Below are positions 1 to 8,552 of a stretch of 57,952 bases of DNA, piece by piece. Positions within the stretch are counted from its first letter, which is position 1; each line of letters opens with the position of its first letter. The position numbers were made by a program, and so were the translations under genes. The notes under the pieces were generated by a model. The model saw only the letters and a program-made list of their open reading frames with translations, was not told the DNA's origin and ran no database searches. Location: positions 1 through 57,952 of the forward strand of contig MNCZ01000028.1 of the NCBI GenBank assembly GCA_001914695.1, in the 5' to 3' direction. Source of the DNA: Gammaproteobacteria bacterium 13_2_20CM_66_19 (GTDB lineage Bacteria; Pseudomonadota; Gammaproteobacteria; Steroidobacterales; Steroidobacteraceae).

Positions 1-1
1 C

Positions 2-1888
2 CGCAACAACGGACGCGGCCCGGACATCAAGGAGCATTCGAGGTTCGCGCCCGATGGGACGCTCACGTCCTTCGAGGTGAAGGGCAAGTCCACCTTCGGG
101 GCGCCCATCGACGAGAGCTACACGCGCAACGGCGGCACGGCGCGGTGGCGCTCGCTTGCGGATCGGGGCGAGGCCACCGTCACGCGGGCGGTCGCGTACG
201 TGCCGGTGGACGGCTCCTTTACGGCGAACGCCACAATCGTGCGCGCGGCGCTCGGCGAGCCGGGCAATCGCATCGCAGCGCTCCCCGGCGGCGAGCTCAC
301 CGTCAGGAAGGTCCTCGAGCGAAGGCTCGAGTCGGGCGCGCAGAACGCCGCGGTCGCGCTCTACGCGGTCCTCGGCATCGACACTCAGCCCGACTTCATC
401 TGGCTCACCGGCGAGGCCAACCCGAGGCTCTTCGCGCTGGTGGTACCGGGATTTGTGCGCATCCTCGAGCAGGGCTGGGAGGGGCAGGGAGCCGAGCTCG
501 AGCGGCTGCAGGTGCAGGCCGAGCACGACTGGCTGCATGGGCTCGCCCTGAAGCTCGCGCACCGTGCGGCGGACCCGATCCTGATCCGCAACGTCCGCGT
601 GTTCGATTCGGAGCACGCGCGGCTCCTGCCGCCTCGGGATGTGTACGTCTATCGGGGGCGGATCGCGGCGATCGTCCCGGCCGGCGCCGCGGCGCGCGAC
701 GCCGCTTCGACCGTCGACGGTGCGGGGCGGGTGCTCATGCCGGCGCTCTTCGACATGCATGCCCACGAGGACACCTGGAACCTGCTGCTGCAGATCGGGG
801 GCGGGGTCACCACCAGCCGCGACATGGGCAACGACAACACGCGGCTGCAGCAGATCATCTCGCAGCTCGATGCGGGGGAGATCATCGGTCCGCGCGTCAT
901 TCCGTGCGGCTTCATCGAGGGTGACAGCCCTTACTCGGCCTCCGGCGGCTTTCGCGTCAAGGATCTCGAGGGAGCGCTCGATGCGGTCGACTGGTACGCC
1001 CGGCACGGCTACCGCCAGATCAAGATCTACAACTCCTTCCACCCCGAATGGGTGCAGCAGACCGCCGAGCGCGCGCACCAGTACGGCATGCGCGTGAGCG
1101 GTCACGTGCCCGCCTTCATGCGCTCGGAGGAGGCGATTCGCGCCGGCTACGACGAGATCCAGCACATCAACCAGCTCATGCTGACGTTCTTCCTCGGACC
1201 GAAGGACGATACGCGCACCCTCGCCCGGTTCTATCTCCTGGCCGACCATGCCGATGCGCTCGACCTGTCCTCGCCGCGCGTCACCGAGCTGGTCGAGCTG
1301 ATGAAGGAGCGCCACACGGCGCTCGACACGACGCTCGCCACCTTCGAGGGGAGCTTCACGCAGAAGCAGGGCGAGATGAACCCGAGCTACGCTCCCGTCG
1401 CCGATCACGTTCCCGTGGCCGTGCAGCGCGGCTGGCACCGCAACTCGATGAACGTCACCGACCAGAACGCGGCGAAGTACCGGGCTTCTTATGACAAGAT
1501 GGTGCAGTTCGTCGGGCAGCTCTACCGCGCCGGCGTGCCCCTCGAGGCCGGAACCGACGCCATCGCGGGTTTTACCCTCCACCGCGAGCTCGAGCTCTAT
1601 GTGCGCGCCGGTCTCACCCCGAGCCAGGCGCTGCAGGTGGCCACCTGGAACGGCGCCCGCTTCACCGGGAGGCTCGATGAGCTCGGCTCGATCGAGGCGG
1701 GCAAGCGGGCGGACATGATCCTCGTGGACGGCGATCCCACGCAGAACATCAGCGATATCCGCCGCGTCAGCCTCGTCATGAAGGATGGGGTCATCTACTT
1801 GCCCGCCGAGGTCTACGAGGCGGTCGGGGTGCAGCGTTTCACGGAGCCCCCCGCGTTTCAGCTTGCACGCGAAGGGACTCCCCCCTAG
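2..1888 (+). CDS. Amidohydrolase family metal-dependent hydrolase, 5' truncated
   Basis: The reading frame is open from the window edge, so the true start lies upstream; the GTG at 77 is only an internal candidate. About 200 residues of unassigned N-terminal sequence precede a classic amidohydrolase barrel. Metal-site residues visible are the HxH pair (codons 758 and 764, in DMHAHED), a Lys positioned to be carboxylated (codon 1022, IKIYNS), His at 1103 (SGHVPA), His at 1163 (IQHIN) and Asp at 1556 (EAGTDAI). The end shows the usual return to the small beta-sandwich (GSIEAGKRADMILVDGDP). This set fits a binuclear amidohydrolase of the imidazolonepropionase/prolidase-like group. The substrate cannot be deduced. 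It is followed directly by the methionine riboswitch and is probably unrelated to it. Confidence 0.85.
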   Translation, partial: RNNGRGPDIKEHSRFAPDGTLTSFEVKGKSTFGAPIDESYTRNGGTARWRSLADRGEATVTRAVAYVPVDGSFTANATIVRAALGEPGNRIAALPGGELTVRKVLERRLESGAQNAAVALYAVLGIDTQPDFIWLTGEANPRLFALVVPGFVRILEQGWEGQGAELERLQVQAEHDWLHGLALKLAHRAADPILIRNVRVFDSEHARLLPPRDVYVYRGRIAAIVPAGAAARDAASTVDGAGRVLMPALFDMHAHEDTWNLLLQIGGGVTTSRDMGNDNTRLQQIISQLDAGEIIGPRVIPCGFIEGDSPYSASGGFRVKDLEGALDAVDWYARHGYRQIKIYNSFHPEWVQQTAERAHQYGMRVSGHVPAFMRSEEAIRAGYDEIQHINQLMLTFFLGPKDDTRTLARFYLLADHADALDLSSPRVTELVELMKERHTALDTTLATFEGSFTQKQGEMNPSYAPVADHVPVAVQRGWHRNSMNVTDQNAAKYRASYDKMVQFVGQLYRAGVPLEAGTDAIAGFTLHRELELYVRAGLTPSQALQVATWNGARFTGRLDELGSIEAGKRADMILVDGDPTQNISDIRRVSLVMKDGVIYLPAEVYEAVGVQRFTEPPAFQLAREGTPP

Positions 1889-1899
1889 ACTGTTGATTA

Positions 1900-2022
1900 C
1901 TCATCGAGACCGGCTGAGGGATAGGCCCTTAGACGCCGGGGCAACCGCCAGGCCTAACCAACCTGGAAAGGTGCCAACTCCTGCGACGCGCGCCCCGCGA
2001 GGGTCGAACGTCTACAGATGAG
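1900..2022 (+). promoter_or_regulatory. SAM-I (S-box type) riboswitch aptamer upstream of metX-metB
   Basis: The segment opens with CTCATC (1900-1905) and closes with GATGAG (2017-2022), a perfect 6-bp P1 helix. Inside are S-box core blocks in the right order: GAGACCGGCTGAGGGA (1905-1920), GGGGCAACC, then AGGTGCCAACTCC near 1969-1981, followed by a GC-rich P4-like stem. It sits directly before homoserine acyltransferase and cystathionine gamma-synthase genes, which is the expected target. High SAM should repress the downstream genes. A SAM-I element at the met operon of Xanthomonas campestris is established knowledge. Tertiary pseudoknot pairing was not modelled. Confidence 0.9.
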
Positions 2023-2041
2023 CGGTCAGCGTGGCCCACGG

Positions 2042-2058
2042 GGCGCCTCTTAGGCGCC
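2042..2058 (+). promoter_or_regulatory. Hairpin in the riboswitch expression platform
   Basis: A 7-bp perfect stem (GGCGCCT ... AGGCGCC) with a 3-nt CTT loop lies 20 nt after the aptamer. It has no following T-run, so an intrinsic terminator is unlikely. Control through translation or Rho access is more plausible. The mechanism is inferred. Confidence 0.5.
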
Positions 2059-2155
2059 ATGAGTGGGAATGGACGCGACAGGCCCGCCTAGTCCTTGGGC
2101 GGGCGCGCTCCGCGGGAGGCCGGTGAGACTGTGCCACCCGGATGCGGAGCATCGG

Positions 2156-3259
2156 ATGAACCTCTCGGTCGAATCGGTCCCAATAATCACCCCGCGGCTG
2201 CCCTCCGTGCGGCCGCCCGCGCCTGCCGAGCCTCCTGGGCCGGACGCCTCGAGGGCGTACCCGGTGCGCGAAGGCGTGCTCGCGATGCCGGCCGTCTTTC
2301 CGCTCGAGCACGGCGGGGAACTGCGCGATGCGCGGCTCGCCTGGCGCCTGGTCGGCGCCGCCGGGGCGCCGGTGGTGTGCGCGCTGGGTGGCATCTCCGC
2401 CAACCGCGAGGTCTGCCTCGCCAGCGATCCGCGCAACGGCTGGTGGTCGGAGATCGTGGGTCCCGGAGGTGCCCTCGACACCGACGAGTACCAGGTCCTC
2501 GGCTTCGACTACCTCGGCGGGAGCGGGGACTCCACGGGCCCGGAGCCCGGCGCCGCGGGTCCGACCGCGGAGCGCGGAGTCTTCCCCAGCCTCTCCAGCT
2601 ACGATCAGGCGGAGGCGCTCGCGCAGCTTCTCGATCACCTCGGCCTGGCATCGCTCGCTGCCATCGCCGGCGGGTCCTACGGCGGCATGGTGGGGCTCGC
2701 CTTCGCCGAGCGCTATCCGGAGCGGGTCGCGCGGCTGATCGTCATCGGTGCGCCGGATCGCAGTCATCCGCTCGCAACCGCCTGGCGCAGCGTCCAGCGG
2801 CGCATCGTGAGTCTCGCCGCCGCGTGCGGTCAGGCACAGGAGGGCCTGAAGGTCGCGCGCGCGCTCGCGATGACGACCTACCGGAGCGCGGCGGAGCTCG
2901 CGGCGCGCTTTGGCGGGACCGCCTCCCGCGACGGGCAGCGCTTTGTCTTCCCCGTCGAGGAGTACCTCTTCGCGCGCGGCTGCGACTACGCGACGCGCCA
3001 CCGCGCGGAGTCATTTCTCACTCTGTCGGAGTCCATCGATCTGCACCGCGTGGATGCCTCGCGCGTGTTCGTCCCCACGACGGTGGTGGCGGTCCGCGAG
3101 GATCAGCTGGTGCCGCTCGAGGACCTGCGGGCGCTCGCGGCCCGCTTGCCGCATGGGCGGCTGCACGAGATTTCCTCCATCTACGGTCATGACGCCTTCC
3201 TCAAGGAGTCGTATCAGCTGCGCGGCATATTCCGCGCGGCGCTCGGGAGCCCCAAATGA
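2156..3259 (+). CDS. metX: Homoserine O-acyltransferase, MetX-type alpha/beta hydrolase
   Basis: Activates homoserine by acetyl or succinyl transfer in methionine synthesis. Using ATG 2156 (367 aa), GGAG at 2146-2149 gives a good ribosome site six bases upstream; an in-frame GTG at 2063 exists but would start only just beyond the riboswitch hairpin. The catalytic triad is visible: nucleophile Ser174 in GGSYGGM, Asp316 in VREDQLVP and His345 in YGHDAFL. The block GWWSEIVGPGGALDTDEY is the MetX signature region. It overlaps metB by four bases. Succinyl versus acetyl specificity cannot be read with confidence, though related gamma-proteobacterial enzymes often use succinyl-CoA. Alternative start: ATG 2285. 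Confidence 0.88.
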   Translation: MNLSVESVPIITPRLPSVRPPAPAEPPGPDASRAYPVREGVLAMPAVFPLEHGGELRDARLAWRLVGAAGAPVVCALGGISANREVCLASDPRNGWWSEIVGPGGALDTDEYQVLGFDYLGGSGDSTGPEPGAAGPTAERGVFPSLSSYDQAEALAQLLDHLGLASLAAIAGGSYGGMVGLAFAERYPERVARLIVIGAPDRSHPLATAWRSVQRRIVSLAAACGQAQEGLKVARALAMTTYRSAAELAARFGGTASRDGQRFVFPVEEYLFARGCDYATRHRAESFLTLSESIDLHRVDASRVFVPTTVVAVREDQLVPLEDLRALAARLPHGRLHEISSIYGHDAFLKESYQLRGIFRAALGSPK

Positions 3260-4500
3260 GCCAGAGGTCCGTTTCAGTCACGCCGCTGCAGGGCGCGGCC
3301 AACACCGGCGCCAGCCAGGTCACGCAGACGGTGCGCGCCGGCATCGAGTGCGGGGATGCGACCGGGTGCGTCGTGCCGCCGCTGCACCTCACCGCGACGT
3401 TCGCGTTCCGCGGCTTCGCCGAGAAGCGTGCCTACGACTACACGCGCTCCGGGAACCCGACGCGCGACCTCCTCGGCGAGGCCCTCGCCGAGCTCGAGCA
3501 GGGGGCGGGCGCGGTGGTGACCGCGAGCGGCATGGCCGCGATCACGGTCGTCGGCTATCTGCTTCCCTGCGGCGGCCGGATCGTCGCTCCGCACGACTGC
3601 TACGGGGGCACCTACCGGCTCTTCGACGCCTGGCGCCGCCGCGGTGAGCGCGAGGTCGAGTTCGTCGATTTTGCCGATGAGGCGGCGCTCTCCGCCGCGC
3701 TCTCGAAGCCCACGGCGCTGCTGTGGATCGAGACCCCGAGCAACCCGCTGCTGCGCATCACCGACATCGCCGCGGTCGCGCGCGCGGGTAAGGCCTGCGG
3801 GGCGCTGATCGCGGTGGACAACACCTTCCTCTCGCCCGCCTGGCAGCAGCCGCTCGCGCTTGGCGCAGACCTCGTAGTGCATTCGACCACCAAGTACCTG
3901 AACGGCCACAGCGACGTGGTCGGCGGCGCGGTGGTGGCGCGCGAGCGGTCGCTCCACGAGCAGCTCGCCTGGTGGGCGAATTGCCTCGGGCTGACCGGCG
4001 CTCCGTTCGACAGTTACCTGACGCTGCGGGGACTGCGGACGCTGCACGCGCGCCTCGACCACCATGGGCGCAACGCCCAGGCCCTCGCCGAGTGGCTGCA
4101 GGGCGAGCCGAACGTGAGACGCGTGTGGTACCCGGGCCTCGCCACGCATCCGGGGCACGAGGTGGCACGGCGCCAGCAGCGCGGATTCGGCGCCATCGTG
4201 ACGCTCGAGCTCGAGGGCGGGCACGATGCCGTGCGGGAGTTCGTGGGCGGACTCACGTGCTTCTCGCTGGCCGAGTCGCTCGGCGGGGTGGAGAGCCTGG
4301 TGTCGCATCCGGCCACCATGACCCATGCGGCGATGGATCCGGAAGCGCGCGAGAAGGCCGGCCTCGCGGACGGTCTCATCCGCCTCTCGGTGGGAATCGA
4401 GGCGCTCGAGGATCTGCGCGAGGACCTCGCGCGGGCGCTCGAGCGCGCGGCGCGTGTGCTCCCCCCTCGCGAGCTCAGCCGGGCCGCTGCAGGCGGCTGA
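3256..4500 (+). CDS. metB: Cystathionine gamma-synthase / Cys-Met metabolism PLP enzyme
   Basis: PLP enzyme of 414 aa, predicted to join activated homoserine with cysteine to form cystathionine. Family marks include YDYTRSGNPTRDLLGEALAELE near residue 55-75, TASGMAAI, the DNTF motif that contacts PLP, and the Schiff-base Lys213 in HSTTKYLNGHSD. The end has SLGGVESLVSHPATMTH and LIRLSVGIE. The ATG overlaps the metX stop (ATGA), so the two are translationally coupled and both under the SAM riboswitch. The last 26 bases overlap the convergent leuB gene. Cystathionine gamma-lyase or O-acylhomoserine sulfhydrylase are close relatives, but the metX context favours MetB. Confidence 0.88.
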   Translation: MSQRSVSVTPLQGAANTGASQVTQTVRAGIECGDATGCVVPPLHLTATFAFRGFAEKRAYDYTRSGNPTRDLLGEALAELEQGAGAVVTASGMAAITVVGYLLPCGGRIVAPHDCYGGTYRLFDAWRRRGEREVEFVDFADEAALSAALSKPTALLWIETPSNPLLRITDIAAVARAGKACGALIAVDNTFLSPAWQQPLALGADLVVHSTTKYLNGHSDVVGGAVVARERSLHEQLAWWANCLGLTGAPFDSYLTLRGLRTLHARLDHHGRNAQALAEWLQGEPNVRRVWYPGLATHPGHEVARRQQRGFGAIVTLELEGGHDAVREFVGGLTCFSLAESLGGVESLVSHPATMTHAAMDPEAREKAGLADGLIRLSVGIEALEDLREDLARALERAARVLPPRELSRAAAGG

Positions 4501-5545
4501 TCACGGCGTCCCCGACCTCGCGCGTCGCGAGCGCCCGCACGTGGGCGAGCGCGATGTCGGGGGTGCGCGCGCCGTCGGCGAGCGCGCCGGCCACCGCGCG
4601 CTCGAGCGCCGCGGCCTCGGCCGGGAGCTGCAACGAGTGTCGCAGCAGCATGGCGGCGCTCAGGATGGCGCCGTAGGGGTTGGCGATGCCGCGGCCGGCG
4701 ATGTCGGGCGCCGAGCCGTGGATCGGCTCGTAGATGCCGAGGCGACCTTCGCCGAGCGATGCCGAGGGGAGGAGCCCGAGCGACCCGGCGAGCATCGCCG
4801 CCTCGTCGGTGAGGATGTCGCCGAACATGTTCTCGGTGACCAGCACGTCGAAGTCCCGCGGCCGCCGGATGAGGTGCATCGCGGCCGAGTCGACCAGCAT
4901 GTGCTCGAGCGCCACCTCGGGGAATTCGGCCGCCACCACGCGCGCGCTCACCTCGCGCCACAGCCGCGAGGTCTCGAGCACGTTCGACTTGTCGATCGAG
5001 GTGAGCCGCCGGCGGCGCGTCTGCGCGAGCCGCGCGGCGACCCGCGTGATGCGCTCGACCTCGGCGACCGTGTAGGTGCAGACGTCCGTGGCGCGGTCGG
5101 CGTCGCGGCTGTGGTCGCCGAAGTAGATCCCCCCGGTCAGCTCGCGCACGAACACCAGGTCCACGCCCTGGATCACCTCGGGCTTCAGCGTCGAGGCGTC
5201 GGCGAGCGCGGGGTGCACCTTCACGGGCCGGAGGTTCGCGAACGCCCCGAGCGACTGACGCAGCCGCAGAAGTCCCTGCTCGGGGCGGAGCCGCTGCCCG
5301 GGGTCCGACCACTTCGGTCCCCCCACCGCACCCAGGAGCACCGCGTCCGAGGTGAGGCACGCGCGCAGCGTCCGGTCGGGGAGCGGATCACCCTCGGCAT
5401 CGATGGCCGCCCCGCCGAAGGCGAGCTCCGTGACCTCGAGCTCGTGCCCGTAGAGCTGCGCCACCCGGCCAAGACAGCGCAGCGCCTCGGCGATCACCTC
5501 CGGTCCGATCCCGTCGCCCGCGAGCACCGCCAACCGGGCCTTCAT
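4475..5545 (-). CDS. leuB: 3-isopropylmalate dehydrogenase
   Basis: Oxidatively decarboxylates 3-isopropylmalate with NAD+ in leucine synthesis. The 356-aa product starts with [13 protein letters not shown], has the substrate-specific loop [13 protein letters not shown] and [15 protein letters not shown], the catalytic Tyr in [10 protein letters not shown], the Lys in [15 protein letters not shown], and Mg-binding Asp residues in [16 protein letters not shown]. It ends with the NAD-site block [18 protein letters not shown]. The ATG at 5545 overlaps the leuD stop by four bases. It is the last gene of the ilvC-leu operon, and its 3' end runs 26 bases into metB on the opposite strand. Confidence 0.96.
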   Translation of the reverse strand: MKARLAVLAGDGIGPEVIAEALRCLGRVAQLYGHELEVTELAFGGAAIDAEGDPLPDRTLRACLTSDAVLLGAVGGPKWSDPGQRLRPEQGLLRLRQSLGAFANLRPVKVHPALADASTLKPEVIQGVDLVFVRELTGGIYFGDHSRDADRATDVCTYTVAEVERITRVAARLAQTRRRRLTSIDKSNVLETSRLWREVSARVVAAEFPEVALEHMLVDSAAMHLIRRPRDFDVLVTENMFGDILTDEAAMLAGSLGLLPSASLGEGRLGIYEPIHGSAPDIAGRGIANPYGAILSAAMLLRHSLQLPAEAAALERAVAGALADGARTPDIALAHVRALATREVGDAVISRLQRPG

Positions 5546-6114
5546 GCGCGGCGCTCGTACGCCTCGATTTCCTCGCTCCGCTCGAGGAGGAACGCGAGCT
5601 CGTCGACGCCGCGCAGCAGGCAATGCCGGGCGAAAGCCTCGAGCGGGAAGGTGACGATGCGGCCGCCGGGGAGAGCGAGCGTGCGCGCCGCGACATCGAG
5701 CGTGAGCTCCGCGCCCGGGTGGGCGAGGAGCCAGCCGCCGACCGTCTCGTCGACGGTCACCGGCAACAGGCCGTTCTTGAGCGCGTTGCTGCGAAAGATG
5801 TCGGCGATCTCGGTGCTGATCACGGCGCGGAGCCCTGAGTCGGCGAGCGCCCAGGCGGCGTGCTCGCGGGATGAGCCGCAGCCGAAGTTGCCTCCGGCGA
5901 CGAGGATCCGGCAACCCTCGGCCTCCGGACGGTTGAGCGCGAAGTCGGTCCGCCGACTCCCGTCGGGAGCGTAGCGCCAATCGGCGAACAGGTGCCGGCC
6001 GAGACCCGAGCGCGTGGTGGTGGTGAGAAAGCGCGCCGGGATGATCTGGTCGGTGTCGATGTTGGCCGCCGGCAGCACCACGGTGCGCGAGGTGAGCGTC
6101 GTGAAGGGTTCCAT
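5542..6114 (-). CDS. leuD: 3-isopropylmalate dehydratase small subunit
   Basis: Small swivel subunit of isopropylmalate isomerase, partner of LeuC. 190 aa, normal length. Family motifs are [13 protein letters not shown] near residue 18-30, [17 protein letters not shown] near 73-90 and the end region [25 protein letters not shown] ribosome site precedes the ATG. It lies 25 bases after leuC and overlaps leuB by ATGA, as expected for a tightly coupled leuCDB block. Confidence 0.97.
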   Translation of the reverse strand: MEPFTTLTSRTVVLPAANIDTDQIIPARFLTTTTRSGLGRHLFADWRYAPDGSRRTDFALNRPEAEGCRILVAGGNFGCGSSREHAAWALADSGLRAVISTEIADIFRSNALKNGLLPVTVDETVGGWLLAHPGAELTLDVAARTLALPGGRIVTFPLEAFARHCLLRGVDELAFLLERSEEIEAYERRA

Positions 6115-6139
6115 CGTGCTCCCTCGGACTAAGGTGGCC

Positions 6140-7546
6140 CTACATCAGCTCGCGTGGATCGGTGACCCGGCCGCGCACCGCACAGGCCGCGGCGGTGAGG
6201 GGGCTCGCGAGGAGGGTGCGTGCGCCGCTTCCCTGGCGGCCTTCGAAATTGCGATTGCTGGTGCTCACGCAGTACTCGCCGCGCCCGACCACATCGCCGT
6301 TCATGCCGAGACACATGGAGCAGCCCGATTCGCGCCACTCCGCGCCCGCTTCGAGGAACACCCGATCGAGGCCTTCCGCCTCCGCCTGACGCTTGACCTG
6401 CTGGGAGCCGGGCACCACGAGCATCCTGAGGCCCGGGGCAATCCGCCGTCCGCGCAGCACGCCGGCGGCGCTGCGCAGGTCCGAGAGCCGCGCATTGGTG
6501 CAGCTGCCGATGAAGACGACGTTCACTTTCCGGTCCCGGATCGGCTCGCCGGGCGCGAGGCCCATGTAGGCGAGCGCCCGGGCGAAGGCGGCATCTCCCG
6601 GCCGCTCGGGGATCGCCTCGCCGATCGCAATGACCATGCCGGGATTGGTGCCGTAGGTGATCATCGGCTCGACGCCGGCAGCATCGATGTCGATCTCACG
6701 ATCGAAGCGGGCGCCGGCATCGGTGGGGAGCCGCCGCCACTCCTCGAGCGCGCGCTCCCGGGCTTCGCCCCGCGGGGCGCGCGGGCGGCCGGCGAGATAG
6801 TCGAAGGTCGTCTCGTCGGGCGCCACCATGCCGGCCCGCGCGCCGGCCTCGATCGACATGTTGCAGACGGTCATGCGCTCGTCCATATCGAGCGCGCGGA
6901 TGGCGTCTCCCCGGTACTCGATCACGTGGCCGGTGCCGCCCCCGACACCGAGCCGGCCGATGATCGCGAGAATGAGGTCCTTCGCCGTCACGCCCGCGCG
7001 CGGCGCTCCCGTCACGTTGACTGCGAGCGTGCGCGGCCGGCGCTGCAGCAGGCATTGGGTCGCCAGCACGTGCCCGACCTCGGTGGTGCCGATCCCGAAA
7101 GCCAGCGCCCCGAAGGCGCCGTGGGTGCTCGTGTGGCTGTCGCCGCACACGACCGTCATGCCCGGCTGCGTGAGCCCGAGCTCGGGCCCGATGATGTGCA
7201 CGATGCCGCGCTGGCGGTGGGTGAGGCCGAGCAGCTCGATGCCGAACCCGGCGCAGTTGACTTCGAGCTCCTCGATCTGTCGCCGGGCGGCTTCGAGCGC
7301 GATCGGCAGGCCGCCGAACACCTGGCTCGTGAGGGTCGGCGTCGAATGGTCCATGGTCGCGAGCGTGCGCTCGGGCCGCCGCACCCTCAAGCCCCGCTCG
7401 CGCAGCAGCGCGAACGCCTGCGGCGAAGTGACCTCGTGGACGAGGTGCAGGTCGACATAGAGCAGCGCGGGCGTGTCGGCGGTCTCGCCGCTCACCACGT
7501 GACGCTGCCACACCTTGTCGAAGAGGGTCTGGGGAGAGCGCGCCAT
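6140..7546 (-). CDS. leuC: 3-isopropylmalate dehydratase large subunit
   Basis: Catalytic Fe-S subunit that, with LeuD, isomerises 2- to 3-isopropylmalate. ATG 7546 gives 468 aa beginning [18 protein letters not shown], the standard LeuC start; the open frame extends 19 codons further upstream but those residues do not match the family. Signatures include [42 protein letters not shown], and the three cluster cysteines in [12 protein letters not shown] and [10 protein letters not shown]. The spacing from ilvE is 19 bases, and no strong ribosome site is visible before the ATG, so coupling to ilvE translation is likely. Confidence 0.97.
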   Translation of the reverse strand: MARSPQTLFDKVWQRHVVSGETADTPALLYVDLHLVHEVTSPQAFALLRERGLRVRRPERTLATMDHSTPTLTSQVFGGLPIALEAARRQIEELEVNCAGFGIELLGLTHRQRGIVHIIGPELGLTQPGMTVVCGDSHTSTHGAFGALAFGIGTTEVGHVLATQCLLQRRPRTLAVNVTGAPRAGVTAKDLILAIIGRLGVGGGTGHVIEYRGDAIRALDMDERMTVCNMSIEAGARAGMVAPDETTFDYLAGRPRAPRGEARERALEEWRRLPTDAGARFDREIDIDAAGVEPMITYGTNPGMVIAIGEAIPERPGDAAFARALAYMGLAPGEPIRDRKVNVVFIGSCTNARLSDLRSAAGVLRGRRIAPGLRMLVVPGSQQVKRQAEAEGLDRVFLEAGAEWRESGCSMCLGMNGDVVGRGEYCVSTSNRNFEGRQGSGARTLLASPLTAAACAVRGRVTDPRELM

Positions 7547-7565
7547 CCGTGAAACCCGCGCGCGC

Positions 7566-8525
7566 TCAGCCGGAGGCGGCGACCCGCGGCGCCGACATGT
7601 CAACGTAGTCGAGCCAGCCCCACTGGTCGGGCGTCTTGCCCGAGAACAGGCCGAAGAACGCGTTCTGCAGCGTCTCGGTCACGGGTCCCCGCTTGCCGGC
7701 GCCGATCGGCAGCCGGTCGACCGAGCGAATGGCGGTGATCTCCACCGCAGTGCCGGTGAAGAAAGCCTCGTCCGCGAGGTAGAGAAGCTCGCGCGGAATG
7801 GCGCACTCGCGCACCTCGAGGCCGCGCTCGCGGGCGAGCCGCATCACGGTGTCGCGCGTCAAGCCCCCGAGCACCGAATGCGCGAGCGCCGGCGTCAGCA
7901 GCACCCCGTCCTTCACCAGGAACAAATTCTCGCCCGAGCCCTCACTCAGCGTGCCGTCGGGGGCGAGCCCGATGCCCTCGGCGAAACCGAGCCGCCGCGC
8001 CTCCGCGCCGATCAGCTGGCTCGAGAGGTAGTTGCCGGCGGCTTTGGCGAGCGCCGGGAGTGTGTTCGGGGCCACGCGCTGCCACGACGAGACGCAGGCG
8101 TCGACGCCGAGGTCCTCGCCCTCGTGAGCGAGGTACTTGCCCCATTCCCAGGCCGCGATCGCCACCTCCGTCGGCGGCTCGACCTTGGGCGTCACCCCGA
8201 TCTCGCCGTAGCCCCGGAAGACGACCGGCCGGATGTAGGCGCCGCGCTTCAAGGCGTTCGCCGAGATCACCTGACGGCAGGCCTCGTTGATGGCTTCCGC
8301 GGAGAAGGGGATGTTGATGCGATAGATCTTCGCCGAATCGAACAGCCGCCGGGTGTGATCGCGGAGCCGGAAGATGGCCAGCCCGCGCGGGGTCTCGTAG
8401 GCGCGTACACCCTCGAATACCGAGGAGCCGTAGTGCAGCGCGTGCGCCAGCACGTGCACCGTGGCCTTCTCCCAGGGCACGAGCTTGCCGTTGAACCAGA
8501 TGAACTGCGTGGCGGGAATGGGCAT
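7566..8525 (-). CDS. ilvE: Branched-chain amino acid aminotransferase
   Basis: Transaminates the keto acids of leucine, isoleucine and valine with glutamate. 319 aa, fold-type IV PLP enzyme. The N-terminus [31 protein letters not shown] is characteristic, the PLP Lys161 lies in ALAKAAGNY, and [13 protein letters not shown] and [12 protein letters not shown] follow. AAGGAG sits just upstream of the ATG, making the start firm. It lies between leuA and leuC in the operon, so the final leucine step is encoded within the same transcript as its committed step. Confidence 0.96.
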   Translation of the reverse strand: MPIPATQFIWFNGKLVPWEKATVHVLAHALHYGSSVFEGVRAYETPRGLAIFRLRDHTRRLFDSAKIYRINIPFSAEAINEACRQVISANALKRGAYIRPVVFRGYGEIGVTPKVEPPTEVAIAAWEWGKYLAHEGEDLGVDACVSSWQRVAPNTLPALAKAAGNYLSSQLIGAEARRLGFAEGIGLAPDGTLSEGSGENLFLVKDGVLLTPALAHSVLGGLTRDTVMRLARERGLEVRECAIPRELLYLADEAFFTGTAVEITAIRSVDRLPIGAGKRGPVTETLQNAFFGLFSGKTPDQWGWLDYVDMSAPRVAASG

Positions 8526-8552
8526 GCGGGCTCCTTGGAGGCCTGCGGCTCC

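Noticed and set aside
6014-7552. 512-codon open frame on the plus strand
   Set aside because: Antisense to leuC and the 5' end of leuD, both of which carry complete signatures.
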